A DNA stretch of 64,000 nt, taken from assembly GCF_007830635.1 (NCBI RefSeq), contig NZ_VLLA01000018.1, positions 124,001-188,000 on the forward strand, in the 5' to 3' direction. Below, in pieces: positions 16,940 through 25,350 of the stretch (position 1 is the first letter of the stretch; every line of letters begins with the position of its first letter). This stretch comes from Bradyrhizobium huanghuaihaiense (GTDB lineage Bacteria > Pseudomonadota > Alphaproteobacteria > Rhizobiales > Xanthobacteraceae). The position numbers and the translations under genes are program-made. A model generated the notes under the pieces. That model was not told where the DNA came from, ran no database searches, and was given only the letters and a program-made list of their open reading frames with translations.

Positions 16940-17743
16940 TCAGACGAACTGGCACGACACCGAGCCGAAGGCGCCGTAGTCGGCGTGGAATGTGTCGCCG
17001 CGGCGGATGTCGACCGGACGCGTGAACGATCCCGCCAGCACCACCTCGCCGGCGGCGAGATATTCGTCATGCGGCGCGAGGCGGTTGGCGAGCCAGGCAA
17101 TGCCGTTGGCGGGATGGTTGAGCACGCCGGCGGCAAGGCCGGTCTCCTCGACCTCGCCGTTGCGGAACAGGAGCGCGCCGATCCAGCGCAAATCCGCATC
17201 CATCGGGCGGATCGGCCGGCCGCCGAGCACCAGCGCAGCGTTGGCCGCATTGTCCGAGATCGTATCCATCACCTTGCGCGTCTTGCCGGTCTCGGGATCG
17301 ACGCGATGCATGCGCGTTTCCAGGATCTCCAGCGCGGGCGTGACGTAGTCGGTGGCGTTGAGCACGTCGAAGATGGTGCAATCCGGCCCGCGCAGCGGCG
17401 CCTTCAGCACGAAGGCGAGCTCGACCTCGATCCGCGGCGCGTGGAAGCGATCGAACGGGATCGGCGTGGCATCGGCATAGAACATGTCGGCGAACAGCAC
17501 GCCGTAATCGGGTTCGTTGATGCCGACTGCGTTCTGCATCGCCTTCGAGGTCAGGCCGATCTTGTGACCCCTGATGACGCGACCGCGGCCGAGCTGAAGC
17601 TTTGTCCAGGTGCGCTGGACCGCGTAGGCATCCTCGATGCTGAAGTCCGGATACTCTTTCGAGAACATCGGGATCAGCGTCTTGGTGCGCTCGGCTTCAT
17701 CGAGGCGCGCGGCAAGGCGTTCGATCGTGGCGGCGTCCAGCAT
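16940..17743 (-). CDS. 2-oxo-hepta-4-ene-1,7-dioate hydratase / 2-keto-4-pentenoate hydratase family
   Basis: A 267-residue protein, exactly the length of HpaH. Motifs include GHKIGLTSKAMQNAVGI near residue 60, RIEVELAFVL near 105, DTISDNAANAALVLGG near 160 and a C-terminal GDTFHADYGAFGSVSC. HpaH-type enzymes add water to a dienoic 2-keto acid after meta ring cleavage, using a divalent metal. It lies 3 nt downstream of the FAH gene. The actual substrate of this operon is not known. Confidence 0.88.
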   Translation of the reverse strand: MLDAATIERLAARLDEAERTKTLIPMFSKEYPDFSIEDAYAVQRTWTKLQLGRGRVIRGHKIGLTSKAMQNAVGINEPDYGVLFADMFYADATPIPFDRFHAPRIEVELAFVLKAPLRGPDCTIFDVLNATDYVTPALEILETRMHRVDPETGKTRKVMDTISDNAANAALVLGGRPIRPMDADLRWIGALLFRNGEVEETGLAAGVLNHPANGIAWLANRLAPHDEYLAAGEVVLAGSFTRPVDIRRGDTFHADYGAFGSVSCQFV

Positions 17744-17746
17744 AAC

Positions 17747-18607
17747 TTATTGCTCCGCCGCGACGGTGTTGCGCAGCACGCCGATGCGGCTCGACTCGAC
17801 CTCGACGACGTCGCCGACTTTCAACCAGCGCGGCGGATCGAAGCGCGCGCCGGCGCCCGTCGGCGTGCCCGTGACGATCATGTCGCCGGGCTTCAGCGTC
17901 GCGAAGGTCGAGAGATAGGAGATGATGAAATCGAACGGGAACATCAGCCGCTCGGTGGTGTCCTGCTGCCGCACCTCGCCGTTGACGCGCGTCATGATGT
18001 CATGCGGTCCGCGCGGATCGAGCTCGTCCGACGTGACGATCCACGGCCCGATGCTGCCGGAGCGATCGAAGTTCTTGCCTTGCGTGACGTTGAACTTGCC
18101 GTGGCGCAGCCAGTCGCGGATCGTGCCCTCGTTGCACAGCGTCATGCCGAAGATGTGCGCCCACGCCTTCTCGCGCGGGATGTGGCGGCCGCCCTGCCCG
18201 ATCACGATGACGAGCTCGCCTTCATAATCGAGCTGCTCCGAAACCTTCGGCTTCTCCAGCGGCTGGCCGGAGCCGGTCATCGAGGACATGCTGCGCACGA
18301 ACAGGCTGGGATATTTGGGCAGGTCCGAATTGTCTTTATATTCCGCATTGCGCTCGGCGTAGTTGACGCCGATGCACCAGAGCTTTTCCGGCGCCAGCAC
18401 CGGCGGCAGCAGGACGAGCTTGTCCAGCGCATGATCCGGCTTCTGTCCGGCGATAGCCTCCTGCGCCTCGGCGAGCGCGTTGGCCGCGATCAGCGCCTTC
18501 ACGTCGGAATAGTCGCGGCCGATGCGCTTGGTCAGATCGACCACACCGCCTTCGACAGCCGCGCCATAGCGCGGCTCGCCGTCCAGGAGATAGCTCAGGA
18601 GTCGCAT
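17747..18607 (-). CDS. Fumarylacetoacetate hydrolase family protein
   Basis: A 286-residue FAH-domain protein. Family blocks are LWCIGVNYAERNAEYKD, then YPSLFVRSMSSMTGSG, QLDYEGELVIVIGQGG with metal-binding Glu residues, and MIVTGTPTGAGARFDPPRW near the end. The family includes HpaG isomerase/decarboxylases and acylpyruvases. With the HpaH-like hydratase beside it, a decarboxylase or isomerase step in meta-cleavage catabolism is the best guess. The start at 18607 is placed where MRLLSYLLDGEPRYG begins. Confidence 0.88.
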   Translation of the reverse strand: MRLLSYLLDGEPRYGAAVEGGVVDLTKRIGRDYSDVKALIAANALAEAQEAIAGQKPDHALDKLVLLPPVLAPEKLWCIGVNYAERNAEYKDNSDLPKYPSLFVRSMSSMTGSGQPLEKPKVSEQLDYEGELVIVIGQGGRHIPREKAWAHIFGMTLCNEGTIRDWLRHGKFNVTQGKNFDRSGSIGPWIVTSDELDPRGPHDIMTRVNGEVRQQDTTERLMFPFDFIISYLSTFATLKPGDMIVTGTPTGAGARFDPPRWLKVGDVVEVESSRIGVLRNTVAAEQ

Positions 18608-18661
18608 TGTGATTTCCTCCGATGATCTTGAGTCGGCCTGGCCCGCGACGGGCCCGCGCAC

Positions 18662-19279
18662 TCAGTCTTTCGATTTGGGAGTCTGGAAGACGGTGTTCAG
18701 CGTCACGATCTCGCCGAGGCGGGCATAGCGCGGCCCGCCGACACGCGCGATCGGGTCGAGCGCTCTCGTCTCGACCTTGCCGTCGTTCACGAGACCGTCG
18801 CGCAAATGGAACATCACGACCTCGCCGACGATGAGCCGGCTCTTGGCATCGCCGAATTCGAGGCACTGGCGGAAGCGGCACTCCATCGCGACGGGTGCAG
18901 CGCTAAGCCGCGGCACCTTGATGCGCTCGCAGGGCAGCGTCTCCAGCCCGAGATGCTCGACCTCGCTGATCTCAGGCGGATGCTCGACCGAGCTGTCGTG
19001 CACCGCGTTCATCAGGGGTGTATCGGCGATGTGGATCACATATTCCTCGGTGTCGAGGATGTTGTGCGCGGTGTCCTTGTAGTCGGCGCCCTTGCGGCCG
19101 ACGCTGATGGCGAGCATCGGCGGCTTCTGCGAGACGAAGGTGAAGGCGCTGAACGGGGCGAGGTTGAGCACACCCTTGCTCGACAGGCTCGTGACCCAGG
19201 CGATCGGACGCGGCACCACGATGCCGGTCATCAGGCGGTAGATGCGCTCGGCGCCGAGCTCGGTGGGGTCGATCCGCAT
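18662..19279 (-). CDS. Flavin reductase-like FMN-binding protein
   Basis: A 205-residue FMN-binding split-barrel protein. It shows TGIVVPRPIAWVTSLSSKG, NLAPFSAFTFVSQKPPM and IADTPLMNAVH, the usual flavin reductase-like blocks. Members either supply reduced flavin to a monooxygenase or act alone. No matching oxygenase lies in the operon. It starts 3 nt after the stop of the Bug receptor gene. Confidence 0.86.
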   Translation of the reverse strand: MRIDPTELGAERIYRLMTGIVVPRPIAWVTSLSSKGVLNLAPFSAFTFVSQKPPMLAISVGRKGADYKDTAHNILDTEEYVIHIADTPLMNAVHDSSVEHPPEISEVEHLGLETLPCERIKVPRLSAAPVAMECRFRQCLEFGDAKSRLIVGEVVMFHLRDGLVNDGKVETRALDPIARVGGPRYARLGEIVTLNTVFQTPKSKD

Positions 19280-19282
19280 CGA

Positions 19283-20248
19283 TCATTCAGCCCTGATGTT
19301 GGCCTTGCGCACGACCGGGATCCACTTGGCGTCCTCGCGCTCGAGATAAGCCCTGAACTCCGCGGGCGTCATCGCCGTTGCTTCACCGCCGAGTTTTTCG
19401 AACTTGTCGACGACGCCGGGGTCTTTCAGGATCGCGATCAGCGTCTCGTGCAGCTTGTCCACGACAGGCGCCGGCGTGCCTGCCGGCGCGAACAGGCCGG
19501 TGAAGGTCTGGCCATCGAAGTCCTTGTAGCCGAGCTCGACGAAGGTCGGCACGTCAGGCAACGACTTCAGGCGATGCGGGCTGGTGACGGCCAGCGCGCG
19601 GAACAGGCCGGCCTTGATGTGCTGGAGGCTGACCGTGAGCTGGTCGAATGCGAACTGCACCTGGCCGCCGAGCAGATCGTTGACCGCCGGCGCATTGCCG
19701 CGATAGTGCGCGGTCACCCATTGCAGCTCGAGGTTCGACTGCATCAGCTCGCTGAGCAGATGGTTGGTGGTGCCGGGGCCGGGCGAGGCCATGGTCAGCT
19801 TGCCGGGCTCACGCTTGGCGAGGTCGATGAATTCCTTGAAGTTGCTGGCCTGCACCGACGGATGCACCTCGAGCACCAGCGGCGTCATCGAGATGGTCGA
19901 GATGGGAAGGAAATCCTTCTTCCAGTTATAGGCTTCGCGCTTGTTGATCTCGGTCGCGAACAGCACCGGGCCGTTGGCGCCGACGAACAGCGTGTAGCCG
20001 TCGGGCGCCGACTTCGCGAAGGCCTCGCCCGCGATCATGCCGCCGGCGCCGGCCTTGTTCTCGATGATGAAGGGCTGGCCGAGCTTTTCCTGGAGCTTGT
20101 CGGCGATGATGCGCGCCGCGCTGTCGACATTGCCGCCGGCCGGATAAGGCACGATCAGCTTGACGTTGCGCGTCGGCCATTGCTCGCCCGACGCGGGACT
20201 TGCCAGCATCGCGGCTGCAGCAGCGATGGCAATCCAGATTAATCTCAT
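19283..20248 (-). CDS. Bug family tripartite tricarboxylate transporter substrate-binding protein
   Basis: A 321-residue periplasmic receptor with a signal peptide (MRLIWIAIAAAAAMLASPAS, cleavage near residue 21). Bug hallmarks are VKLIVPYPAGGNVDSAARII, ENKAGAGGMIAGEAFAKSAP and DGYTLF. No TctA/TctB membrane partners are in the window, as is common for Bug proteins. A near-perfect GGGAGGT precedes the ATG. It heads the catabolic operon and probably binds its substrate, an organic acid. Confidence 0.9.
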   Translation of the reverse strand: MRLIWIAIAAAAAMLASPASGEQWPTRNVKLIVPYPAGGNVDSAARIIADKLQEKLGQPFIIENKAGAGGMIAGEAFAKSAPDGYTLFVGANGPVLFATEINKREAYNWKKDFLPISTISMTPLVLEVHPSVQASNFKEFIDLAKREPGKLTMASPGPGTTNHLLSELMQSNLELQWVTAHYRGNAPAVNDLLGGQVQFAFDQLTVSLQHIKAGLFRALAVTSPHRLKSLPDVPTFVELGYKDFDGQTFTGLFAPAGTPAPVVDKLHETLIAILKDPGVVDKFEKLGGEATAMTPAEFRAYLEREDAKWIPVVRKANIRAE

Positions 20249-20370
20249 GTTAACCTCCCAGCAGCGCTTCCAATTCCAGTATCGAGTGCCGATGACGTCG
20301 CGCACGGCATCCCGATCGCGGCGCAATCTCCAGATGCGCACTTTACCTGTCGAGTGAATTGTGGCGTTCT

Positions 20371-20387
20371 TGTCCATATTATGGACA
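20371..20387. promoter_or_regulatory. Perfect palindrome, probable IclR-family operator
   Basis: TGTCCAT-ATT-ATGGACA is a perfect inverted repeat with 7-bp arms around 3 bases. It lies in the divergent gap between the Bug operon and the IclR gene, and its right arm contains the ATG at 20381. This position would let the regulator repress itself and control the operon. Binding is inferred. Confidence 0.65.
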
Positions 20388-21172
20388 GAACCAGATTGAC
20401 CCGCAACGCCATGGAACCGCGGCAGGGCGCGCAGGCGATCCGGCGCGCGCTCGCGGTGCTGCGTATTCTTGCCGCAGGGCGTGAGGACGGTGTGCCATTG
20501 GCCGAGGTGGTGCGGACCACCGGCCTCACCCGTCCGACCGTGCATCGCATCGTCCATGTGCTGATCGAGGAAGGCATCGTGGAACGGCACGCGCGCACCG
20601 GCCGCTATGCCATCGGCAACCAGGTGCCGGAGCTCGCGCTGGCGCGTCCCCGGCCATCGCGGCTGCTGATCGCTGCCAATCCCTCGCTGCAACGTGCATC
20701 CGCCGCGATCGGCGACACGCTGTTCCTGACTGTGCGCACCGGCAACGACACGCTGTGCGTCGACCGCAGGATCGGCGTCTATCCGATCCAGGTGCTGTCG
20801 ATCGAGGTCGGCGCGCGCCGGCCGCTCGGCGTCTCCAGCGCAGGCGTCGCCATCCTGGCCGCGATGCCGGGGCAGGAGGCGCGAAAGATCGTCGCGGCCA
20901 ATGAGAAGCGGTTCGAGGCCTACCGGACCGATGTCGCGACGGTGCTCGGCGAAGTCACCGCCGCGCGACGGCTGGGATACGGCATGAGGGAGATTGGCCT
21001 CGTGCAGGGGACGAAATCGATCTCGACGTGGATCAAGACCCCGGACGGGCAGCCCGCCGCGGCGATGACTGTCTCCGCCGTTCGCACGAGGCTCGGGCCT
21101 CGGCGCGAGCAGGAGGTGGCGGAGATTTTGCTGCGGGAGGCGCGCGCGATCGAGCAAGCAATCGGCGGCTAG
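20381..21172 (+). CDS. IclR family transcriptional regulator
   Basis: A 263-residue regulator. The winged helix is at about residues 20-80 (QAIRRALAVLRILAAG, then TTGLTRPTVHRIVHVLIEEG). The effector domain follows with DTLFLTVRTGNDTLCVDRR and RRPLGVSSAGVAILA. Start choice is uncertain: ATGs at 20381 and 20411 and a GTG at 20354 are all in frame, and none has a strong ribosome site. If the palindrome at 20371-20387 is an operator, 20411 may be the real start. It probably controls the divergent catabolic operon. Confidence 0.88.
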   Translation: MDRTRLTRNAMEPRQGAQAIRRALAVLRILAAGREDGVPLAEVVRTTGLTRPTVHRIVHVLIEEGIVERHARTGRYAIGNQVPELALARPRPSRLLIAANPSLQRASAAIGDTLFLTVRTGNDTLCVDRRIGVYPIQVLSIEVGARRPLGVSSAGVAILAAMPGQEARKIVAANEKRFEAYRTDVATVLGEVTAARRLGYGMREIGLVQGTKSISTWIKTPDGQPAAAMTVSAVRTRLGPRREQEVAEILLREARAIEQAIGG

Positions 21173-21176
21173 CTTC

Positions 21177-21330
21177 GCCTCTCCCCGCGAGCGGGGAGGC
21201 CGGAATTCGAGCGAGGCTTGAATTCCGGGTGAGGGGGAGTCTCCGCGAGTCCAACTGCCACCGTGATAGCGGCGAGAGCCCCTCACCCCAACCCTCTCCC
21301 CGTAAGAACGGGGCGAGGGAGCGCACCGGC
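21177..21330. repeat. Intergenic palindromic element, family D copy 1
   Basis: CCTCTCCCCGCGAGCGGGGAGG at the left forms a hairpin, GGAATTCGAGCGAGGCTTGAATTCC forms a second dyad, and CCCTCACCCCAACCCTCTCC followed by CCCCGTAAGAACGGGG closes the element. It fills the gap between the IclR and metY-like genes. Related copies lie at 26426-26561 and 51531-51717. Confidence 0.75.
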
Positions 21331-21413
21331 GATGCGGCACTGTCAATGGCTGACTTCGTGTTCCGTTTTATGGCACAACGGCCACCCTTACCGACCGACC
21401 AACGAGGCCACGC

Positions 21414-22709
21414 ATGCCCGCGCCAAAGCCGCCTGCCTTCGAGACCCTGAGCCTGCATGCGGGCCAGCATCCGGATCCCACGACCGGTGCCCGCGCGGTG
21501 CCGATTTACCAGACCACGTCCTACGTGTTCCAGGATTCCGACCACGCCGCCGCGCTGTTCAACCTGGAGCGCGCCGGCCACATCTATACGCGCATCTCCA
21601 ATCCGACCACCGGCGTGCTGGAGGAGCGGCTCGCGGCGCTGGAAGGCGGCGTCGGCGCGATCTGCACGGCGAGCGGCCAGGCGGCGATGCATCTGGCCAT
21701 CGCCACGCTGCTGAGCGCCGGCGACCACATCGTGGCGTCGAGCTCGCTCTATGGCGGCACCATCAACCTTTTGGCGCACACGCTGCCGCGCTTCGGCATC
21801 ACGACGACGTTCGTCAAGCCGCGCGACCTCGACGCGTTTCGCGCCGCGATCAAGCCGAACACGAAGCTCGTGATCGGCGAGACCATCGGCAACCCCGGCC
21901 TCGAGGTGCTCGACATCCCCAAGGTCGCGGCGATCGCGCATGAGGCAAAGATTCCGCTGCTGATCGACAATACCTTTGCCACGCCCTATCTCAGCCGCCC
22001 GATCGAGCTCGGCGCGGACATCGTCATGCATTCGGCGACCAAATGGATCGGCGGCCACGGCATCGCGATCGGCGGCGCCCTCATCGACGGCGGCCGGTTC
22101 GACTGGCGTGGCTCCGGCAAATTCGGCGTGCTGACCGAGCCCTATGGCGGCTATCACGGCATCGTCTTCGACGAGCAGTTCGGCACCGCGGCCTTCATCA
22201 TGCGCGCGCGCACCGAGGGCCTGCGCGATTTCGGCGCCTGCCTGTCGCCGACCAACGCGTTCCAGCTCTTGCAGGGCGTCGAGACGCTGGGCGTGCGCAT
22301 GGACCGTCACATGCAGAACACGCATCTGGTGCTGGAATCGCTGAAGGCCAACAAGGCCGTCGCCTGGGTGCTGCATCCCTCGCTCGAGGACCACACCGAC
22401 TACCAGCTCGCCAAGACGCTGCTGCCGCGCGGCGCCGGCTCGATCGTCTCCTTCGGCATCAAGGGTGGCCGGCCCGCGGGCCGCAAGTTCATCGAATCGC
22501 TGCGCATGATCAGCCATCTCGCCAATGTCGGCGATGCCAAGACGCTGGTGATCCACCCCGCCTCGACCACGCATCAGCAGATGGATGCCGAGCAGCTCAA
22601 GGCCGCCGGCATCGGCGAGGAGCTGGTCCGGCTCTCGGTCGGCATCGAGACGGCCTCCGACATCATCGACGACCTCAACCAAGCGCTGCGCATCTCGCAA
22701 AAGGCCTGA
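21414..22709 (+). CDS. O-acetylhomoserine aminocarboxypropyltransferase (sulfhydrylase) family PLP enzyme
   Basis: A 431-residue Cys/Met-metabolism PLP enzyme. PVYQ-type start blocks (IYQTTSYVFQDSDHAAALFN, YTRISNPTTGVLEERLAALE), PLP Asp in LLIDNTFATPYL (about residue 185) and the Schiff-base Lys210 in HSATKWIGGHG are present. Length fits MetY/O-acetylhomoserine sulfhydrylase, which makes homocysteine from O-acetylhomoserine and sulfide. The 83 nt upstream show no recognisable SAM-II riboswitch. A hydrolase gene follows after 4 nt. Confidence 0.88.
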   Translation: MPAPKPPAFETLSLHAGQHPDPTTGARAVPIYQTTSYVFQDSDHAAALFNLERAGHIYTRISNPTTGVLEERLAALEGGVGAICTASGQAAMHLAIATLLSAGDHIVASSSLYGGTINLLAHTLPRFGITTTFVKPRDLDAFRAAIKPNTKLVIGETIGNPGLEVLDIPKVAAIAHEAKIPLLIDNTFATPYLSRPIELGADIVMHSATKWIGGHGIAIGGALIDGGRFDWRGSGKFGVLTEPYGGYHGIVFDEQFGTAAFIMRARTEGLRDFGACLSPTNAFQLLQGVETLGVRMDRHMQNTHLVLESLKANKAVAWVLHPSLEDHTDYQLAKTLLPRGAGSIVSFGIKGGRPAGRKFIESLRMISHLANVGDAKTLVIHPASTTHQQMDAEQLKAAGIGEELVRLSVGIETASDIIDDLNQALRISQKA

Positions 22710-22713
22710 CACC

Positions 22714-23496
22714 ATGAAGCTTTCCGTCAACGGCACCGATGTGTTTGCTGCAACCGGCGGCCGCGACTTCGACAAGTCACTGCCCGCGGTCGTCTTCATC
22801 CATGGTGCCGGCTTCGATCATTCGACCTGGGCACTGCATACGCGCTGGTTCGCCCATCACGGTTTTAGCGTGCTGGCGCCCGACCTGCCCGGCCACGGCC
22901 GCTCGGCGGGCCCTTCGCTCGGCAGCATCGCGGAGATGGCCGACTGGACGGCGGCGCTGCTTGATGCGGCGGGAGCTGCGAAGGCGCATCTGATCGGCCA
23001 CTCCATGGGGTCGCTGATCTCGCTGGAGACCGCCGCGCGGCACCCCGACAAGGTCTCTGCGCTGAGCCTGATCGGCACCGCCGCGACCATGACGGTCGGC
23101 CCGGATCTGTTGAAAGCCGCCGAGGCCAATTCGCAGGATGCCAACGACATGGTCGCGATCTGGGGCCTCGGCTTCAACGCGGAACTCGGCGGCAGCCTCG
23201 CGCCGGGTCTGTGGATGCATGGCGGCGCGCAGGCCGTGCTGAAGGCTTGCGAGCCGGGCGTGCTGTTCAGGGATTTGTCGGCCTGCAATGCCTACGCGAA
23301 TGCGCTTGCCGCCGCGGCAAGCGTGAAGGTGCCGACGACGCTCATTCTCGGCGAGCGGGACATGATGACGCCGGCCAAGGCCGGCAAGGCGCTTGCAGCC
23401 GCGATCCCGCATGCGAAGACCGTCGTGGTGCCCGGCGCCGGCCACATGATCATGGCCGAACGCCCGGATGAGCTGCTGGCGGCGCTGAGGAACTAA
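22714..23496 (+). CDS. Alpha/beta hydrolase
   Basis: A 260-residue alpha/beta hydrolase. Motifs are FIHGAGFDHSTW (oxyanion region), PDLPGHGRS, the nucleophile elbow GHSMGS (Ser about residue 94), the acid in LGERDMMTPA and the His in PGAGHMIMAERP. It starts 4 nt after the sulfhydrylase gene and is surely in the same transcript. A role in homoserine ester or thioester turnover is possible but not shown. Confidence 0.87.
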   Translation: MKLSVNGTDVFAATGGRDFDKSLPAVVFIHGAGFDHSTWALHTRWFAHHGFSVLAPDLPGHGRSAGPSLGSIAEMADWTAALLDAAGAAKAHLIGHSMGSLISLETAARHPDKVSALSLIGTAATMTVGPDLLKAAEANSQDANDMVAIWGLGFNAELGGSLAPGLWMHGGAQAVLKACEPGVLFRDLSACNAYANALAAAASVKVPTTLILGERDMMTPAKAGKALAAAIPHAKTVVVPGAGHMIMAERPDELLAALRN

Positions 23497-23564
23497 GCGG
23501 ATCGATCTCCCGCCTTGCGCGTTGCGGTCAGACATCCCTCTGAATCAAGAAGGGGAACTCGACC

Positions 23565-24068
23565 ATGCCAAGACAGGAAGTCATTCGTAAAGCCAGGCAG
23601 GACAAGCGCGCCGGCAAGTCGGCCAGCACGCAGGCCGGCGAATTCGTCAAGGACGAGATCGACAGGATCAGGAAAGGCAAGCACGGCGCGCGCTCGACCA
23701 AGCAGGCCATCGCCATCGGCCTTTCCGAGGCGCGCCGCGCCGGTGTCGATCTGCCGCCACCGCGCAAGGGACGCACCAAGAAGTCGACGCGCCGCAGCGC
23801 CAAATACGCCTATGAGGTCGGCCAGGGCAAGCGCACGCCGAAGCGTCGGCCGAAAGTGTCGCGCGCCGTCGAGAACGTCCTGAAGAAGGAGCCGCGGTCA
23901 ACCGCATCGCGCGGCGCGCTGTCGAAGCAGGCCAAGCGGGCTGCAAGCCGGCGAACCGCAGCGTCACGCTCAGCCGCCGCGCGGAAAGCGAGCCACACCA
24001 AGGGATCGAAGGTCCGCTCCGCCGCCGCAAAGAAGGCGGCACGCACCAGGGCGCGCCGCCGGAGCTGA
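23565..24068 (+). CDS. Very basic histone H1-like protein (DUF6496-like)
   Basis: A 167-residue protein with extreme Lys/Arg/Ala content. The N-terminal half (MPRQEVIRKARQDKRAGKSA, FVKDEIDRIRKGKHGARS, KQAIAIGLSEARRAGV) matches the DUF6496 type as I remember it. The C-terminal half is low-complexity, with repeats such as SKQAKRAASRRTAASRS and AAAKKAARTRARRRS, like bacterial H1-like proteins. A nucleoid-associated, DNA-compacting role is likely by composition. It is convergent with the sulfonate-binding protein gene 14 nt away. Confidence 0.75.
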   Translation: MPRQEVIRKARQDKRAGKSASTQAGEFVKDEIDRIRKGKHGARSTKQAIAIGLSEARRAGVDLPPPRKGRTKKSTRRSAKYAYEVGQGKRTPKRRPKVSRAVENVLKKEPRSTASRGALSKQAKRAASRRTAASRSAAARKASHTKGSKVRSAAAKKAARTRARRRS

Positions 24069-24082
24069 TCAGTCACGCCGGT

Positions 24083-25036
24083 TCAGGAGCCCGGCGTCCA
24101 CTTCCAGACGATGTCGGAGATGTTGACCGGCTTCGGGATCAGGCCGAGCTTTGCGAAACGGTCGGCGACCGCCTGCTGGCTGGCGACAATTTCGGCATCC
24201 AACGGCACGACGCGGAAGTTGGAGCGATCCACGAAACGCCTGACGGCTTCGATGTCAACGCCGGTCGCGCCTGCCTGCGCTTTGGCGACGTCCTCGTGGT
24301 GCTGGTTGGCCCAGACGCCTTCGGACGCGAAGGTCGTGTTGAGCTTCGCGACCAGCGCCGGATATTTTTCGACGAAATCCGTGTTGGCGATGTAGAACGC
24401 ATTCGGCTTGTGCACGTCCTTGTCGAAGGCGATGACGCGCGCGTTCTCCTTCAATTCGGCGAGCGCGAGATACGGATCCCAGATCGACCAGGCATCGACC
24501 GAACCCTTGACGAAGGCGGCGGTCGCATCGGCCGGCGCGAGCGGCGCCGGCGTGATGTCGGACCAGGAGAGGCCGGCTTTTTCGAGCGCCGCGACCAGGA
24601 GATTATGCGCGCTCGATCCCTTGCCGAAGGCGACGCGCTTGCCCTTGAGATCGGCCAGTGTCTTGATAGCCGAGTCCTTCGGCACGATGATCGCCTGGGT
24701 GTTGCCGTCCGACTTCACCGCGGCAACGTAGCGGATCTTGGCGCCGCCGGCCTGCGCGAAGATCGGTGGGGAGTCGCCGACATAGCCGAAATCGACGCTG
24801 CCGACATTGATGGCTTCCAGCAGCGGCGGACCGAACTGGAAATCGACCCACTTGATCTCGATGCCCAGCGGCTTGAACGCGTTTTCCAGTGTCTGGCGCT
24901 GGCGCACCGCCGGGAAGAAACCGCCCTTCTGCGTGCCGATGCGGATTTCCGCCGGCTTGTCCTCGGCGCGCGCGGGTGCAGCCAGACTGGTCGCGAGCAG
25001 GAGCGTCGTTGCAAGGATGTGTCGTCGGGTGATCAT
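24083..25036 (-). CDS. ssuA: Aliphatic sulfonate ABC transporter substrate-binding protein
   Basis: A 317-residue periplasmic binding protein with signal peptide MITRRHILATTLLLATSLAA (cleavage after ARA near residue 24). RIGTQKGGFFPAVRQRQ, INVGSVDFGYVGDSPPIFAQ and FGKGSSAHNLLVAALEKAGL are hallmarks of the SsuA/TauA family for sulfonates. No ssuB, ssuC or ssuD lies in the window, so it either uses a permease elsewhere or is a paralogue. It follows a 73-residue protein gene and a leader region with a possible Cys-codon run, which suggests control by sulfur supply. Confidence 0.85.
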   Translation of the reverse strand: MITRRHILATTLLLATSLAAPARAEDKPAEIRIGTQKGGFFPAVRQRQTLENAFKPLGIEIKWVDFQFGPPLLEAINVGSVDFGYVGDSPPIFAQAGGAKIRYVAAVKSDGNTQAIIVPKDSAIKTLADLKGKRVAFGKGSSAHNLLVAALEKAGLSWSDITPAPLAPADATAAFVKGSVDAWSIWDPYLALAELKENARVIAFDKDVHKPNAFYIANTDFVEKYPALVAKLNTTFASEGVWANQHHEDVAKAQAGATGVDIEAVRRFVDRSNFRVVPLDAEIVASQQAVADRFAKLGLIPKPVNISDIVWKWTPGS

Positions 25037-25057
25037 GACTCGGTCCTTTTGGTGGGA

Positions 25058-25279
25058 TCAGTTGGCGAAGAGTTGCGAGCTCGCGCGCCGGCTACGCTCG
25101 GAGAACACGGCACGGGCGGCGCGCTCGGCCTCGCGGGCCGAACGGAACTGGCGGCCTTCGAGGCTGTCGAACAGGCGCTCGGAGGAAAAGAACCGGAAGC
25201 CGCGATCATCTCTCGTGATGATGCCGGCGGCGCGGTCGTGGATCTCGATGATGTAGGCGTTCGACTGGGTCTGGGACAT
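25058..25279 (-). CDS. Small hypothetical protein upstream of ssuA
   Basis: A 73-residue protein (MSQTQSNAYIIEIHDRAAGI, then DDRGFRFFSSERLFDSLEG and REAERAARAVFSER). It has a short beta-rich start and a helical, charged end, with no cysteine and no membrane segment. I do not recognise a named family. It is 21 nt upstream of ssuA and shares its transcript by position. A CGCCG...CGGCG hairpin (25291-25306) lies just before its start and could influence its translation. Confidence 0.68.
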   Translation of the reverse strand: MSQTQSNAYIIEIHDRAAGIITRDDRGFRFFSSERLFDSLEGRQFRSAREAERAARAVFSERSRRASSQLFAN

Positions 25280-25350
25280 GACTGCTCGTTCGCCGGAAAT
25301 TCGGCGTTCCTGTCTTGGGATTTGCGGTGTGAGGTGCTGCTAGGAGACGG

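Noticed and set aside
16913..18625. Long plus-strand open frame of 570 codons
   Set aside because: It runs antisense to two clear enzymes (hydratase and FAH) and shows no domain or ribosome site.
21331..21413. Possible SAM-II riboswitch before the O-acetylhomoserine sulfhydrylase gene
   Set aside because: I looked for the SAM-II pseudoknot pattern expected in alphaproteobacteria and found no match in this short gap.
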